A DNA stretch of 64,000 nucleotides. Origin: Burkholderia pseudomultivorans. GTDB taxonomy: Bacteria > Pseudomonadota > Gammaproteobacteria > Burkholderiales > Burkholderiaceae. Below, piece after piece: positions 1 through 9,892 of the stretch (its first letter is position 1; each line of letters begins with the position of its first letter). The notes below the pieces were generated by a model, which made no database searches, was not told the origin of the DNA, and was given only the letters and a program-made list of their open reading frames with translations. Made by a program: the position numbers and the translations under genes. The stretch is taken from NCBI RefSeq assembly GCF_001718415.1, contig NZ_CP013378.1:1922001-1986000 (forward strand), written 5' to 3'.

Positions 1-291
1 CCGGTGCTGGACAGCCTCGAGGCGGCCGTCGGCGACACCTCGGGCGACATCACGAAGGTGCGCGAAGGCGTCGAGCTGACGCTGCGCCAGCTGACGAGCG
101 CGCTCGAAAAGGGCCGCGTCGTCGCGATCAACCCGGTCGGCGAGAAGTTCGATCCGCACCAGCACCAGGCGATTTCGATGGTGCCGGCCGAGCAGGAGCC
201 GAACACCGTCGTGTCGGTGCTGCAAAAGGGCTATATGATCGCCGACCGCGTGCTGCGTCCGGCGCTCGTCACGGTCGCGCAGCCGAAGTAA
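1..291 (+). CDS. grpE: GrpE nucleotide exchange factor, C-terminal part
   Basis: Only the last 96 codons are in the window; the reading frame is open from base 1 and stops at TAA 289-291. GrpE is the cytoplasmic nucleotide exchange factor that releases ADP from DnaK. The visible part matches the C-terminal beta domain that contacts DnaK: it has the [12 protein letters not shown] stretch, then [13 protein letters not shown] and a terminal LRPALVTVA strand. The gene lies directly upstream of a thioredoxin-like gene and dnaK, as is usual in Burkholderia. Because the 5' end is missing, nothing can be said about the start or promoter. Identification is firm from the motif and the context. Confidence 0.96.
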   Translation, partial: PVLDSLEAAVGDTSGDITKVREGVELTLRQLTSALEKGRVVAINPVGEKFDPHQHQAISMVPAEQEPNTVVSVLQKGYMIADRVLRPALVTVAQPK

Positions 292-301
292 GGACGCCGC
301 G

Positions 302-730
302 ATGCTGCCCGCCGGCGTCGATCCGGCCGCGTTCGACGCGTTCGACATGCAGGCGCTGTCCGCCGGCACGTTCGACGCGGGCATCGCCGGCGCGGGCGAC
401 GCGCTCGCGGTGGTGTTCTTCTGGGGCGTCGACTGCTTCAACTGCGAGATCGCGAAGAGGGCGATGCTCGCGCAGCCCGACGCGATTCGCGCGCTGGGCC
501 TGAAGTGGTTCCACTGCAACGTGTACGAGCACCATGAGCTGGGGCGCCGCTTCGGGCTGCACGGCGTGCCGACGTGGTTCTTCTTTCATCGCGGCAAGCG
601 GCTGGGCCGCGCGACCGGCTGGCATGGCCTCGCGCAGTTCGAGGCCGCCGTTGCGGCTGCGCGCGCGAAGATCGCGGCGGCGGCCGGAGCGACGCCTGCG
701 ACGGGCGATCCCGCTTCGCACGGTGATTGA
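302..730 (+). CDS. Thioredoxin-fold protein between grpE and dnaK
   Basis: A 142-residue protein with a thioredoxin-like fold. It contains the strand AVVFFWGVDCFNC, with a CxxC redox pair (C-F-N-C, near residues 45-48), and later the cis-proline segment HGVPTWFFF typical of thioredoxins. No signal peptide is obvious, so it is probably cytoplasmic. It starts 10 bp after the grpE stop and is likely co-transcribed with it. A thiol-redox enzyme inserted between two chaperone genes suggests a part in oxidative or heat-stress protein repair, but the substrate is unknown. The dipeptide between the cysteines (Phe-Asn) differs from the Gly-Pro of true thioredoxins, so the redox potential may differ. 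Family assignment is good; the exact role is inferred. Confidence 0.85.
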   Translation: MLPAGVDPAAFDAFDMQALSAGTFDAGIAGAGDALAVVFFWGVDCFNCEIAKRAMLAQPDAIRALGLKWFHCNVYEHHELGRRFGLHGVPTWFFFHRGKRLGRATGWHGLAQFEAAVAAARAKIAAAAGATPATGDPASHGD

Positions 731-761
731 AAAAATTTAATATCCGCATCGCTTGTCGGGT

Positions 762-789
762 CTTGAAAACGGATCGGACGGACGCATTT
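762..789 (+). promoter_or_regulatory. Sigma-32-like heat-shock promoter upstream of dnaK
   Basis: CTTGAAA at 762-768 matches the sigma-32 -35 box. About 13 bases further on, CGCATTT (783-789) resembles the CCCATNT -10 box. It lies about 90 bp before the dnaK start, in a short AT-richer gap. This fits known heat-shock control of dnaK in beta-proteobacteria. It is read by eye against the consensus and not tested. Confidence 0.55.
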
Positions 790-876
790 CGGGAACAGAG
801 TTGAATTCGGCGCGCGAAACCGGCCAAAAAAGCGGGGTTTCGCGCAGCAAACAGGCATATCTGGAGATTAGGAAAA

Positions 877-2823
877 ATGGGAAAGATCATCGGTATTGAC
901 CTCGGCACCACGAACTCGTGCGTCGCCATCATGGAAGGCAACCAGGTCAAGGTCATCGAGAACTCGGAAGGTGCGCGCACCACGCCGTCGATCATCGCGT
1001 ACATGGACGACAACGAAGTGCTCGTCGGCGCGCCGGCCAAGCGTCAGTCCGTGACCAACCCGAAGAACACGCTGTTCGCGGTGAAGCGCCTGATCGGCCG
1101 CCGCTTCGAAGAGAAGGAAGTCCAGAAGGACATCGGCCTGATGCCGTACGCGATCGTCAAGGCCGACAACGGCGACGCCTGGGTCGAAGCGCATGGCGAA
1201 AAGCTCGCGCCGCCGCAGGTTTCGGCCGAAGTGCTGCGCAAGATGAAGAAGACGGCCGAAGACTACCTCGGCGAGCCGGTCACGGAAGCCGTGATCACGG
1301 TGCCGGCGTACTTCAACGACAGCCAGCGCCAGGCGACCAAGGACGCCGGCCGCATCGCGGGCCTCGAAGTCAAGCGGATCATCAACGAGCCGACCGCGGC
1401 TGCGCTCGCGTTCGGCCTCGACAAGGCCGAGAAGGGCGACCGCAAGATCGCCGTGTATGACCTCGGCGGCGGTACCTTCGACGTGTCGATCATCGAGATC
1501 GCGGACGTCGACGGCGAAATGCAGTTCGAAGTGCTGTCGACCAACGGCGACACGTTCCTCGGCGGCGAGGACTTCGACCAGCGCATCATCGATTACATCA
1601 TCGGCGAGTTCAAGAAGGAGCAGGGCGTCGACCTGTCGAAGGACGTGCTCGCGCTGCAGCGCCTGAAGGAAGCGGCCGAAAAGGCGAAGATCGAGCTGTC
1701 GTCGAGCCAGCAGACCGAAATCAACCTGCCGTACATCACGGCCGACGCATCGGGCCCGAAGCACTTGAACCTGAAGATCACCCGCGCCAAGCTGGAAGCG
1801 CTGGTCGAGGACCTGGTCGAGCGCACGATCGAGCCGTGCCGCATCGCGATCAAGGACGCCGGCGTCAAGGTGTCGGACATCGACGACGTGATCCTGGTCG
1901 GCGGCCAGACCCGCATGCCGAAGGTGCAGGAGAAGGTGAAGGAGTTCTTCGGCAAGGATCCGCGCCGTGACGTGAACCCGGACGAAGCCGTCGCCGTCGG
2001 CGCGGCGATCCAGGGTCAGGTGCTGTCGGGCGACCGCAAGGACGTGCTGCTGCTCGACGTGACCCCGCTGTCGCTCGGCATCGAGACGCTCGGCGGCGTG
2101 ATGACGAAGATGATCAGCAAGAACACGACGATCCCGACCAAGCACGCGCAGGTCTACTCGACCGCGGACGACAACCAGAGCGCGGTGACGATCAAGGTGT
2201 TCCAGGGCGAACGCGAAATGGCGGCCGGCAACAAGCTGCTCGGCGAGTTCAACCTCGAAGGCATCCCGCCCGCACCGCGCGGCGTGCCGCAGATCGAAGT
2301 GACCTTCGACATCGACGCGAACGGCATCCTGCACGTCGGCGCGAAGGACAAGGCGACCGGCAAGGAAAACAAGATCACGATCAAGGCCAACTCGGGTCTG
2401 TCCGAGGCGGAAATCGACCAGATGATCAAGGACGCGGAAGCGAACGCGGCGGAAGATCACAAGCTGCGTGAGCTGGCCGATTCGCGCAACCAGGGCGACG
2501 CGCTGGTCCACAGCACGAAGAAGGCGCTGACCGAGTACGGCGACAAGCTGGACGCGGGCGAGAAGGAATCGATCGAGGCAGCGATCAAGTCGCTCGAGGA
2601 CGTGCTGAAGGACACCTCGGCCGACAAGGCGGCGATCGACGCGAAGGTCGAGGAGCTCGGCAAGGTCTCGCAGAAGCTCGGCGAGAAGATGTACGCCGAC
2701 ATGCAGGCCCAGGCGGGTGCGGCCGGCGCGGCGGGTGCAGCGGAAGGCGCGGCGCAGGGCGGCGCGCAACAGGCTGCGGACGACGTCGTCGACGCCGAGT
2801 TCAAGGAAGTGAAGAAGGACTGA
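877..2823 (+). CDS. dnaK: Chaperone DnaK (Hsp70)
   Basis: A 648-residue Hsp70 chaperone of full normal length. The ATPase domain starts with [16 protein letters not shown], carries the second phosphate-binding motif [14 protein letters not shown] and the [10 protein letters not shown] segment. The substrate-binding domain follows from about residue 385 ([15 protein letters not shown]), and the C-terminus ends in an Ala/Gly-rich linker and the acidic [12 protein letters not shown] tail. It works with DnaJ and GrpE in cytoplasmic protein folding and in control of sigma-32. The ATG at 877 is preceded by GGAGATTAGGAAAA, a good ribosome binding site. A sigma-32-like promoter lies upstream. dnaJ follows after a 276-bp gap that holds a GC hairpin. 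Confidence 0.99.
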   Translation: MGKIIGIDLGTTNSCVAIMEGNQVKVIENSEGARTTPSIIAYMDDNEVLVGAPAKRQSVTNPKNTLFAVKRLIGRRFEEKEVQKDIGLMPYAIVKADNGDAWVEAHGEKLAPPQVSAEVLRKMKKTAEDYLGEPVTEAVITVPAYFNDSQRQATKDAGRIAGLEVKRIINEPTAAALAFGLDKAEKGDRKIAVYDLGGGTFDVSIIEIADVDGEMQFEVLSTNGDTFLGGEDFDQRIIDYIIGEFKKEQGVDLSKDVLALQRLKEAAEKAKIELSSSQQTEINLPYITADASGPKHLNLKITRAKLEALVEDLVERTIEPCRIAIKDAGVKVSDIDDVILVGGQTRMPKVQEKVKEFFGKDPRRDVNPDEAVAVGAAIQGQVLSGDRKDVLLLDVTPLSLGIETLGGVMTKMISKNTTIPTKHAQVYSTADDNQSAVTIKVFQGEREMAAGNKLLGEFNLEGIPPAPRGVPQIEVTFDIDANGILHVGAKDKATGKENKITIKANSGLSEAEIDQMIKDAEANAAEDHKLRELADSRNQGDALVHSTKKALTEYGDKLDAGEKESIEAAIKSLEDVLKDTSADKAAIDAKVEELGKVSQKLGEKMYADMQAQAGAAGAAGAAEGAAQGGAQQAADDVVDAEFKEVKKD

Positions 2824-2845
2824 GCCGGGTTGCCATGGCACCGTA

Positions 2846-2872
2846 CGCCGCGCGCGAGCACCGCGCGCGGCG
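2846..2872 (+). other. GC-rich hairpin after dnaK
   Basis: An 11-bp perfect stem (CGCCGCGCGCG / CGCGCGCGGCG) with a 5-base loop lies 22 bp after the dnaK stop. No T-run follows, so it is not a standard intrinsic terminator. It could stabilise the dnaK message or lower read-through into dnaJ. The remaining 227 bases to dnaJ show no gene. Confidence 0.4.
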
Positions 2873-3099
2873 CGGCTGACAAGCGGTCTGTCTGTCCTTC
2901 CTGCCGCTGTGCGATGCGCAGCGGATGGCCGGATCGACTCCACGCCTGGCGGGCTTCGCGGCCCTCCGGGCACATTTGTTTTTTGGCGGGCGCGGCGTGG
3001 CCGTCTGCGGACGGGCGTGGCGCCAGACGAGTCGAGAGACTTTACTGCGAGCGAAAGGAGCCGCCCGCGTGCCTCAGGCGCGGACGGCAGTGAATCGAT

Positions 3100-4233
3100 A
3101 TGGCGAAACGGGATTACTACGAGGTTCTGGGCGTCGCGAAGAACGCGAGCGACGACGAAATCAAGAAGGCGTATCGCAAGCTTGCGATGAAGTATCACCC
3201 TGACCGCAATCCGGACAGCAAGGATGCGGAAGAGCATTTCAAGGAGGCGAAGGAAGCCTATGAAATGCTGTCGGACAGCCAGAAGCGGGCAGCGTACGAC
3301 CAGTACGGCCACGCGGGCGTCGATCCGAACATGGGCGGTGCGGGCGCACAGGGCTTCGGCGGCTTCGCGGATGCGTTCGGCGACATCTTCGGCGACATCT
3401 TCGGCCAGGCGGCCGGCGGCGGCCGCGGCGGGCGCGGCGGCCCGCAGGTGTATCGCGGCGCGGACCTGCGCTACAGCATGGAAATCACGCTCGAGCAGGC
3501 CGCGCACGGCTACGACACGCAGATTCGCGTGCCGAGTTGGGTGTCGTGCGAGATCTGCCACGGCTCGGGCGCAAAGCCGGGCACCAAGCCCGAGACCTGC
3601 CCGACCTGTCACGGCCAGGGCACGGTGCGCATGTCGCAGGGCTTCTTCAGCATCCAGCAGACCTGCCCGAAGTGCCACGGCACCGGCACCTACATCCCGG
3701 AACCGTGCGCGCACTGCCACGGTTCGGGCAAGGTGAAGGAAACCAAGACGCTCGAAGTGAAGATCCCGGCCGGGATCGACGACGGGATGCGGATCCGCTC
3801 GGCTGGCAACGGCGAGCCGGGCATCAACGGCGGGCCGCCGGGCGACCTGTACGTCGAGATCCACATCAAGCCGCATGCGGTGTTCGAGCGCGACGGCGAC
3901 GACCTGCATTGCCAGATGCCGATCCCGTTCACGACCGCCGCGCTCGGCGGCGAGATCGAGGTGCCGACGCTGGCCGGCCGCGCGACCTTCCCGGTGACGG
4001 AAGGCACGCAGTCGGGCAAGACGTTCCGCCTGCGCGGCAAGGGCATCAAGGGGCTGCGTTCGAGCATCGCGGGCGATCTGTACGTGCATGTGCAGGTCGA
4101 GACGCCCGTGAAGCTGACCGAGCACCAGCGCGACCTGCTCAAGCAGTTCGAGAAGTCGCTGGCCGAGGGCGGCGCGCGTCACAGCCCGCAGAGCAAGAGC
4201 TGGTTCGACCGTGTGAAGAGCTTCTTCGAGTAA
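3100..4233 (+). CDS. dnaJ: Chaperone DnaJ (Hsp40)
   Basis: A 377-residue type I J-protein. The J domain (residues 1-70) has the HPD motif in KYHPDRNP and ends in [10 protein letters not shown] Gly/Phe-rich stretch (about 75-120) follows. The zinc-binding region (about 145-215) has four CxxCxGxG-type repeats ([32 protein letters not shown]), then the two beta-barrel substrate domains. It stimulates the DnaK ATPase and delivers unfolded clients. The start is ATG, preceded by a GC-rich leader. The pabB-pabC fusion begins 4 bp after its stop, so the two are probably read through together. Confidence 0.99.
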   Translation: MAKRDYYEVLGVAKNASDDEIKKAYRKLAMKYHPDRNPDSKDAEEHFKEAKEAYEMLSDSQKRAAYDQYGHAGVDPNMGGAGAQGFGGFADAFGDIFGDIFGQAAGGGRGGRGGPQVYRGADLRYSMEITLEQAAHGYDTQIRVPSWVSCEICHGSGAKPGTKPETCPTCHGQGTVRMSQGFFSIQQTCPKCHGTGTYIPEPCAHCHGSGKVKETKTLEVKIPAGIDDGMRIRSAGNGEPGINGGPPGDLYVEIHIKPHAVFERDGDDLHCQMPIPFTTAALGGEIEVPTLAGRATFPVTEGTQSGKTFRLRGKGIKGLRSSIAGDLYVHVQVETPVKLTEHQRDLLKQFEKSLAEGGARHSPQSKSWFDRVKSFFE

Positions 4234-4237
4234 CGGC

Positions 4238-6124
4238 ATGACTGAAGGCAGCGGGAGCGCGTCGTTCGCGCTCTTGGACGATTGCGACTCGACCGCGTCC
4301 GCGCGGTCGAGTCGTTTGTATTCGGGCTTCGTGCGCGAACGCGTGTGCACCGATCCCGCCCGCCTCGACGAAGTCGATGCGGCGCTCGCGCAGGATCTGC
4401 GCGACGGGCTGCATGCGGTGGTCGTCGGCGACTACGAATTCGGACGCAACCTGCAACGGGCGCAGCCGGGCGATGCCCCGCTGCGCTTTTTGCTGTATGC
4501 GCGCTGCGAACGGCTGTCGCGCGACGAAGTCGACGCGTGGCTCGCGCGGCAGGATGGCGGCGGCGCCCCGTCGATCGCGGGTGTCGCGCATGTGTCGAAA
4601 AGCGTCGCGCGCGATGCGTTCGACGCGGCGATAGACGCGGTGCACGACGCGCTGCGCGCGGGCGACTCGTACCAGGTCAACTACACGTACCGGCTCGATT
4701 TCGACGTGTTCGGCACGCCGCTCGCGCTGTACCGGCGGCTGCGCGCGCGCCAGCCGGTGCGCTACGGCGCGCTGATCGCGCTGCCCGATGGCGCGTGGGT
4801 CGTGTCGTGCTCGCCCGAGCTGTTCGTCGAGAAGCACGGCGACGTGCTGCGCGCGCGGCCGATGAAGGGCACCGCGCCGCGTTCGGCCGATCCGCAGCAG
4901 GATGCGGCGTCCGCCGCGTTCCTCGCGAACGATCCGAAGAACCGTGCCGAAAACGTGATGATCGTCGACCTGCTGCGCAACGACGTGTCGCGGATCGCGC
5001 GCACGGGCACGGTGAAGGTGCCGGCGCTGTTCTCGGTCGAGCCGTATGCGTCGGTGTGGCAGATGACGTCGACGGTCGAGGCCGGCTGGCGCGACGGCAC
5101 GAGCTTCGCGGCGATGCTGCGTGCGCTGTTTCCGTGCGGCTCGATCACCGGCGCGCCGAAGCACAAGACGATGCAGCTGATCGACGCGATCGAGTCGACG
5201 CCGCGCGGGCTCTATACGGGCGCGATCGGCTGGCTCGATGCGCCGTCGGACGAGCGCGCGGCAGGGTGCGGCGATTTCTGCCTGTCGGTGGCGATTCGCA
5301 CGCTGACGCTGGATGCGGCGCAGGCCGAAGCGGAAGCCGGCGCGCCCGCCCCGTCAACCGCATCGGCCGGCCGGCGGCGCGGCACGATGGGCGTCGGCGC
5401 GGGCATCGTGCTCGACAGCGTCGCCGCCGACGAATACGCGGAGTGCGAATTGAAGGCACGATTCCTGACCGATGCCGATCCCGGCTTCCAGTTGTTCGAA
5501 ACGACCTGCGCGACGCGCGCGGACGGGATTCGATATCTCGACCGCCATCTGGCGCGGCTGCAGCGCAGCGCCGACGCATTCGGCTTCCGTTTCGACGCCG
5601 ATGCGCTGCGCCGCGCGATCGACGCGCGCTGCGCGGCGCTCGACGGCGACGGCGCGTACCGGATGAAGCTCGCGCTGGCGAAGGACGGCGCGGTCGAGAT
5701 CGTCGCCGCGCCGCTCAAGCCGCTGCCGGCCGGGCCGGTCGGCGTGCTGCTCGCGCCGGCGCACGGCTTCGCGCCGACCCGCGCCGACGATGCGCTGCTG
5801 CTGCACAAGACGACGCGGCGCGCCGACTACGATCGCGCGTGGCAGGCGGCCGAGGCGCTCGGCTGCTTCGACATGCTGTTCGTCAACGAGCGCGGCGAGC
5901 TGACGGAGGGCGGCCGTTCGAACCTGTTCGTGAAGCTCGACGGGCAGTGGGTGACGCCGCCGCTCGCGTGCGGCGTGCTGCCGGGCGTGATGCGCGGCGT
6001 GCTGCTCGACGATCCGGCGTTCGGCGCGATCGAGCGCGTCGTGACGCGCGACGATCTGGCGCGCGCGCAGGCGCTGTTGCTGACCAACGCGCTGCGCGGC
6101 GCGCTCGATGCGGTGCTGAAGTAA
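4238..6124 (+). CDS. pabB: Fused aminodeoxychorismate synthase component I / aminodeoxychorismate lyase
   Basis: A 628-residue two-domain enzyme of folate synthesis. The first part (to about residue 405) is a chorismate-binding PabB domain; it carries the ammonia-linked active-site region CSPELFV, the segment RPMKGTAPR and the strongly conserved FPCGSITGAPK. The second part (about 405-628) is a PLP-dependent fold-type IV PabC domain with the lysine in LLLHKTTRR and the segment ERGELTEGGRSNLF. The fusion makes 4-aminobenzoate from chorismate in one chain, with a separate PabA supplying ammonia. The domains are joined through a Pro/Ala-rich linker near residues 365-385. It follows dnaJ closely and ends at a strong terminator. 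Confidence 0.95.
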   Translation: MTEGSGSASFALLDDCDSTASARSSRLYSGFVRERVCTDPARLDEVDAALAQDLRDGLHAVVVGDYEFGRNLQRAQPGDAPLRFLLYARCERLSRDEVDAWLARQDGGGAPSIAGVAHVSKSVARDAFDAAIDAVHDALRAGDSYQVNYTYRLDFDVFGTPLALYRRLRARQPVRYGALIALPDGAWVVSCSPELFVEKHGDVLRARPMKGTAPRSADPQQDAASAAFLANDPKNRAENVMIVDLLRNDVSRIARTGTVKVPALFSVEPYASVWQMTSTVEAGWRDGTSFAAMLRALFPCGSITGAPKHKTMQLIDAIESTPRGLYTGAIGWLDAPSDERAAGCGDFCLSVAIRTLTLDAAQAEAEAGAPAPSTASAGRRRGTMGVGAGIVLDSVAADEYAECELKARFLTDADPGFQLFETTCATRADGIRYLDRHLARLQRSADAFGFRFDADALRRAIDARCAALDGDGAYRMKLALAKDGAVEIVAAPLKPLPAGPVGVLLAPAHGFAPTRADDALLLHKTTRRADYDRAWQAAEALGCFDMLFVNERGELTEGGRSNLFVKLDGQWVTPPLACGVLPGVMRGVLLDDPAFGAIERVVTRDDLARAQALLLTNALRGALDAVLK

Positions 6125-6151
6125 CCGCCGGCGAGTGCGCATCGACAAAAA

Positions 6152-6187
6152 AGCGCGGCGCCCCGCAAAGGGCGCCGCGCTTTTTTT
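6152..6187. terminator. Intrinsic terminator between pabB/C and panB
   Basis: A 12-bp stem AGCGCGGCGCCC / GGGCGCCGCGCT closes a CGCAAA loop. It is followed by seven T on the plus strand and preceded by six A, so it can act for both converging genes. Confidence 0.9.
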
Positions 6188-6228
6188 CGTCGTGCGCCGG
6201 CGCATGAATCGCCGACGCGCACCGGCAA

Positions 6229-7044
6229 TCAGAACGCGTGTTCCGGCCCGGGGAACGAACCGTCCTTCACCGCGCGCACATACGCTTCGACCGCAGCCTG
6301 GATGCTCGGCTGGCCCTGCATGAAATCCTTCACGAAACGCGGCCGCTTGCCGGGGAAGATCCCGAGCATGTCGTGCAGCACGAGCACCTGCCCGGAGCAG
6401 TCCGCACCCGCGCCGATGCCGATCGTCGGGATCTTCAGCATGTGCGTGACTTCGGACGCGACGAGCGTCGGCACCGCTTCGAGCACGACGAGCTGCGCGC
6501 CCGCGTCCTCGACCGCACGCGCATCGCGCAGCAGCTGCGCGGCGCCGGCCTCGGTCTTGCCCTGCACCTTGAAGCCGCCGAACGCATGCACCGACTGCGG
6601 CGTGAGGCCGATGTGCGCGCACACCGGCACCGAGCGCTCGACCAGGAAGCGGATCGTGTCGGCGAGCCATTCGCCGCCTTCGAGCTTGACCATCTGCGCG
6701 CCGGCGCGCATCAGCGCGACCGCGTTCGCGAACGCTTCGGCCGGCGTGCCGTAGGTGCCGAACGGCAGGTCGGCGACGACGAGCGCACGCGGCTGCGCGC
6801 GCGCGACGCAGGCGGTGTGATACGCGATGTCGTCGAGCGAGACCGGCAGCGTGGTCGTGTGGCCCTGCAGCACGTTGCCGAGCGAATCGCCGATCAGCAG
6901 CACGTCGGTGCCCGCGCGATCGAGCAGCGCGGAGAAGCTCGCGTCGTAGCAGGTGAGCATCGCGATCTTCTCGCCGGCGTCGCGCATCGCCTGCAGCTTC
7001 GGCACCGTCACGGCAGGCCGGCTCGATTCCTGGAGGTAGGTCAT
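6229..7044 (-). CDS. panB: 3-methyl-2-oxobutanoate hydroxymethyltransferase
   Basis: A 271-residue enzyme that transfers a hydroxymethyl group from methylene-tetrahydrofolate to alpha-ketoisovalerate, making ketopantoate for pantothenate and CoA. It shows MLTCYDASF near the N-terminus, the metal-binding [13 protein letters not shown] and the [10 protein letters not shown] segment, which are family hallmarks. Length is normal (about 264-271). It faces pabB/C across a shared terminator. A deoxynucleoside kinase and folK lie upstream on the same strand, so a folate/one-carbon grouping is plausible. Confidence 0.97.
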   Translation of the reverse strand: MTYLQESSRPAVTVPKLQAMRDAGEKIAMLTCYDASFSALLDRAGTDVLLIGDSLGNVLQGHTTTLPVSLDDIAYHTACVARAQPRALVVADLPFGTYGTPAEAFANAVALMRAGAQMVKLEGGEWLADTIRFLVERSVPVCAHIGLTPQSVHAFGGFKVQGKTEAGAAQLLRDARAVEDAGAQLVVLEAVPTLVASEVTHMLKIPTIGIGAGADCSGQVLVLHDMLGIFPGKRPRFVKDFMQGQPSIQAAVEAYVRAVKDGSFPGPEHAF

Positions 7045-7090
7045 GGGGAAATCCGGGTCGATGGGTGAAAACGACGGGCGAGGCGACGCT

Positions 7091-7777
7091 TCAGCGCGTC
7101 GTCTCGCCCTTGACGAAGAATTCCTTGCGGCCGCGCATCGTCTCGATGCGCTCGACCAGCAACGCGAAATCCTCGGGGGAGTCCTGCGGATTCAGGTGTT
7201 CCGCGGCGACCGTCAGCACCGGCGTGCGGTCGTAGTGGTAGAAGAATTCGTTGTACGCGTCGACGAGCGAGCGCAGGTACGCGTCGCTGATCTGCAGCTC
7301 CATCGGCAGCCCGCGCTTCTGGATGCGCGAGAACAGCACTTCCGGGCTCGCCTGCAGGTAGACGACGAGATCGGGCACCGGCGCGCGCGGCACGTCGAGG
7401 TGCGTCGCGATCGAGCGATACAGCTGCCACTCGTCTTCCGGCAGGTTCAGCCGCGCGAAGATGTCGTTCTTCTGCGGCATGAAATCGGCGACGACCGGGC
7501 GGCCCGTGTCGAGCGCGCCGATCAGCTCGCCGGCCTGCTGCGCGCGCTGCAGCGCGAACGACAGTTGCGTGGGCAACGCATAGCGCGCGGTGTCGCGATA
7601 GAAGCGTTCGAGGAACGGGTTGTCCTGCGGGCGTTCGAGCAGCGTCTGCATCGACCAGCGCTCGGCGAGCAGTCGCGCGAGCGTCGTCTTGCCGACGCCG
7701 ATCGGGCCCTCGATCACCAGATAGCGATGCGGGGCGCGCAGGTCGGGCGCGGTGACGGTCAGCGGGGTGGGGTTCAT
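7091..7777 (-). CDS. Deoxynucleoside kinase
   Basis: A 228-residue P-loop kinase of the dNK/dCK/dGK family. The Walker A motif [10 protein letters not shown] lies near residues 20-29; later come the ERF/DR-type motif and the LID arginines in [17 protein letters not shown]. It phosphorylates deoxynucleosides for salvage; which base it prefers cannot be read. The frame is open further upstream, but ATG 7777 is chosen because it overlaps the folK stop as ATGA, giving translational coupling, and because the protein then has family length. Same strand as folK and panB. Confidence 0.88.
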   Translation of the reverse strand: MNPTPLTVTAPDLRAPHRYLVIEGPIGVGKTTLARLLAERWSMQTLLERPQDNPFLERFYRDTARYALPTQLSFALQRAQQAGELIGALDTGRPVVADFMPQKNDIFARLNLPEDEWQLYRSIATHLDVPRAPVPDLVVYLQASPEVLFSRIQKRGLPMELQISDAYLRSLVDAYNEFFYHYDRTPVLTVAAEHLNPQDSPEDFALLVERIETMRGRKEFFVKGETTR

Positions 7778-8316
7778 CGGCAGCGGTTCTTGTCGGTGCC
7801 GTCGCCGGCGGCGAGCGCCTTCTGCATCAGGCACTGGCAGGTCTGCACCTTTTCGACGCGCTGATCGGCGACGGCGGCGAGGAACGCGTCGGCGCGGCCG
7901 CGCGCGGGGATGTCGAGCGTCGGCTCGATCTCGACGAGCGGGACGAGCGCGAACGCGCGGTCGGTCAGGCGCGGGTGCGGGACGATCAGGTCCGGCTCGT
8001 CGATCGCATCGGCGCCGAACAGCAGGATGTCGAGGTCGAGCGTGCGCGGCGCATTGCGATACGGGCGCTCGCGTCCGAAGTGATGTTCGATCTTCTGGCA
8101 GAGCGCGAGCAGCTCGCGGGCCGACAGCGTCGTGTCGAGCTTGACGACACAGTTGTAGAAGTCGTCGCCGCCCGCTTCGAACGGCGCCGTGCGATACAGG
8201 CTCGATTTGCCGAGGATCGAGATGGTGCGCTGCTGCGCGAGGCACACCACCGCGTCCTTCAGGGTCTGGCGCGCATCGCCGAGATTCGCCCCCAGTCCGA
8301 TATATGCAACCGTCAT
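7774..8316 (-). CDS. folK: 6-hydroxymethyl-7,8-dihydropterin pyrophosphokinase
   Basis: A 180-residue enzyme that pyrophosphorylates the pterin intermediate of folate synthesis with ATP. The start VAYIGLGANLGD and the motif RTLDLDILLFG, with the metal-binding aspartates, are diagnostic; PHPRLTDRAFALVPL follows. It overlaps the next gene by 4 bp (ATGA) and follows pcnB by 35 bp, so pcnB-folK-dNK-panB may form one transcript. Together with pabB/C it places two folate steps within 4 kb. Confidence 0.97.
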   Translation of the reverse strand: MTVAYIGLGANLGDARQTLKDAVVCLAQQRTISILGKSSLYRTAPFEAGGDDFYNCVVKLDTTLSARELLALCQKIEHHFGRERPYRNAPRTLDLDILLFGADAIDEPDLIVPHPRLTDRAFALVPLVEIEPTLDIPARGRADAFLAAVADQRVEKVQTCQCLMQKALAAGDGTDKNRCR

Positions 8317-8351
8317 GGCATCACTTCCTACGTCGTTCGCCGGCGCGCGCG

Positions 8352-9887
8352 TCAGTCGTCGGAACCGTTCGAGGCTTCCGGCGCGTGCTCAGCGCCGCCT
8401 TCGGCCGGTTTGCGGTTCCGCGCACCGCCGCGGCGGCGCCGCTTGCGGGGCGATTTTTCCTTCGAGCCGCCCTGCGTGAGCAATGCTTCGCGAGCGGCCG
8501 CGTCGCCTTCGATGAAATCCGTCCACCACTGTCCGACGTCCTGTTCCAGTTCGCCGGATTCGCAGCGTAACAGGAGGAAATCATACCCCGCTCTAAATCT
8601 TTGGTGTTCCAGCAGCCTCAGCGCACTGCGGCCCGAGCGTTTTTCGAGGCGCAGCTGCAGGCCCCAGATCTCGCGCATGTCGGCCGAGTAGCGCTTGTGG
8701 ATCGCGAGCTTCTCGGTCTGCATGTCGAGCACGTCGTCCATCGCGCGATGCAGCGCGGGCACCGGGAACTCGCCTTCGGCCGTGTACTGCTCGAAGCGCT
8801 GGCGCATGTCGTGCCACAGCAGCGTCGCGAACAGGAAGCCCGGCGACACGGGCTTGCCCGCGCGCACGCGCGCATCGGTGTTGTTCAGCGCGAGCGTGAT
8901 GAACTTCTCGCCCTGCGGCTGTTCGAGCACGACGTCGAGCAGCGGCAGCAGCCCGTGATGCAGCCCTTCCTTGCGCAGCCGCTGCAGGCACGCGAGCGCG
9001 TGGCCCGACAGCAGCAGCTTCAGCATCTCGTCGAACAGGCGCGCGGCCGGCACGTTGTTGATCAGGTCGGCGAGCGCGTGGATCGGCTCGCGCGTGTGCG
9101 GCTCGATCTCGAAGCCGAGCTTCGCCGCGAAGCGCACGACGCGCAGCATCCGCACCGGATCCTCGCGATAGCGCGTGGCGGGATCGCCGATCATCCGCAG
9201 CAGGCGCGCGCGTACGTCGGCCATGCCGTCGTGATAGTCGAGCACCGTCTGCGTCGACGGGTCGTAGTACATCGCGTTGATCGTGAAGTCGCGGCGCGCG
9301 GCGTCTTCGTGCTGTTCGCCCCAGACGTTGTCGCGCAGCACGCGGCCGCTGGCGTCGACCGCGTGCGTGCGGCGGTCCAGTTCGTCGCGCTTCAGGCGCT
9401 TCGGCGGCTCGGCGGCGGCCGCTTCCGGCGGCGCGTCGACCAGCGCGCGGAACGTCGACACCTCGATCAGCTCCTGGCCGAACTGCACGTGGACGATCTG
9501 GAAGCGGCGGCCGATCAGGCGCGCGCGGCGGAACAGGCGCTGCACCTCGGTCGGCGTTGCGTCGGTCGCGACGTCGAAGTCCTTCGGCGCGATGCCGAGC
9601 AGCAGGTCGCGCACCGCGCCGCCGACGATGAACGCGCGGAAGCCCGCCTGCTGCAGCGTGTCGGTCACGCGCACGGCGTTGCGCGAGATCAGGGACGGGT
9701 CGATGCCGTGCACGCTGGCCGGCACGACGGTCGGCTCGTGGTTGCTGCGCGGCTTCCTTGCGCCGCCGCCGCGGTTCCCCTTGGCGGGGCGCGGGGCGGG
9801 GGCCGCTTCGACGGCCGGAGCCGCTGCGGGAGACGTTTGCGCGGCGTCGTCCTGGCCGAGCAGCTTGCGGATGAATTTCTTGATCAC
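8352..9887 (-). CDS. pcnB: Poly(A) polymerase I
   Basis: A class II nucleotidyltransferase of 511 residues if read from GTG 9887 (IKKFIRKLLGQDD at the start). The head domain has FIVGGAVRDLLLG and PKDFDVATDA, where the DxD pair binds catalytic metal, then the RNA-binding neck RFQIVHVQFG. The C-terminus is very basic (KSPRKRRRRGGARNRK), as in PcnB, and unlike CCA-adding enzymes. It adds 3' poly(A) tails that promote RNA decay. The frame is open far upstream through the next gene, but GTG 9887 lies 5 bp after that gene's stop and is the best start. No ATG candidate competes. Confidence 0.93.
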   Translation of the reverse strand: MIKKFIRKLLGQDDAAQTSPAAAPAVEAAPAPRPAKGNRGGGARKPRSNHEPTVVPASVHGIDPSLISRNAVRVTDTLQQAGFRAFIVGGAVRDLLLGIAPKDFDVATDATPTEVQRLFRRARLIGRRFQIVHVQFGQELIEVSTFRALVDAPPEAAAAEPPKRLKRDELDRRTHAVDASGRVLRDNVWGEQHEDAARRDFTINAMYYDPSTQTVLDYHDGMADVRARLLRMIGDPATRYREDPVRMLRVVRFAAKLGFEIEPHTREPIHALADLINNVPAARLFDEMLKLLLSGHALACLQRLRKEGLHHGLLPLLDVVLEQPQGEKFITLALNNTDARVRAGKPVSPGFLFATLLWHDMRQRFEQYTAEGEFPVPALHRAMDDVLDMQTEKLAIHKRYSADMREIWGLQLRLEKRSGRSALRLLEHQRFRAGYDFLLLRCESGELEQDVGQWWTDFIEGDAAAREALLTQGGSKEKSPRKRRRRGGARNRKPAEGGAEHAPEASNGSDD

Positions 9888-9892
9888 GACGT

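Noticed and set aside
868..4350. Minus-strand open frame of 1160 codons opposite dnaK and dnaJ
   Set aside because: It is the antisense of two certain genes; long open antisense frames are common in high-GC DNA. Its product is Arg/Leu/Val-rich, without a domain.
4282..6207. Plus-strand frame of 641 codons overlapping pabB/C
   Set aside because: Wrong frame of the certain pabB/C gene; Arg/Ala-rich shadow.
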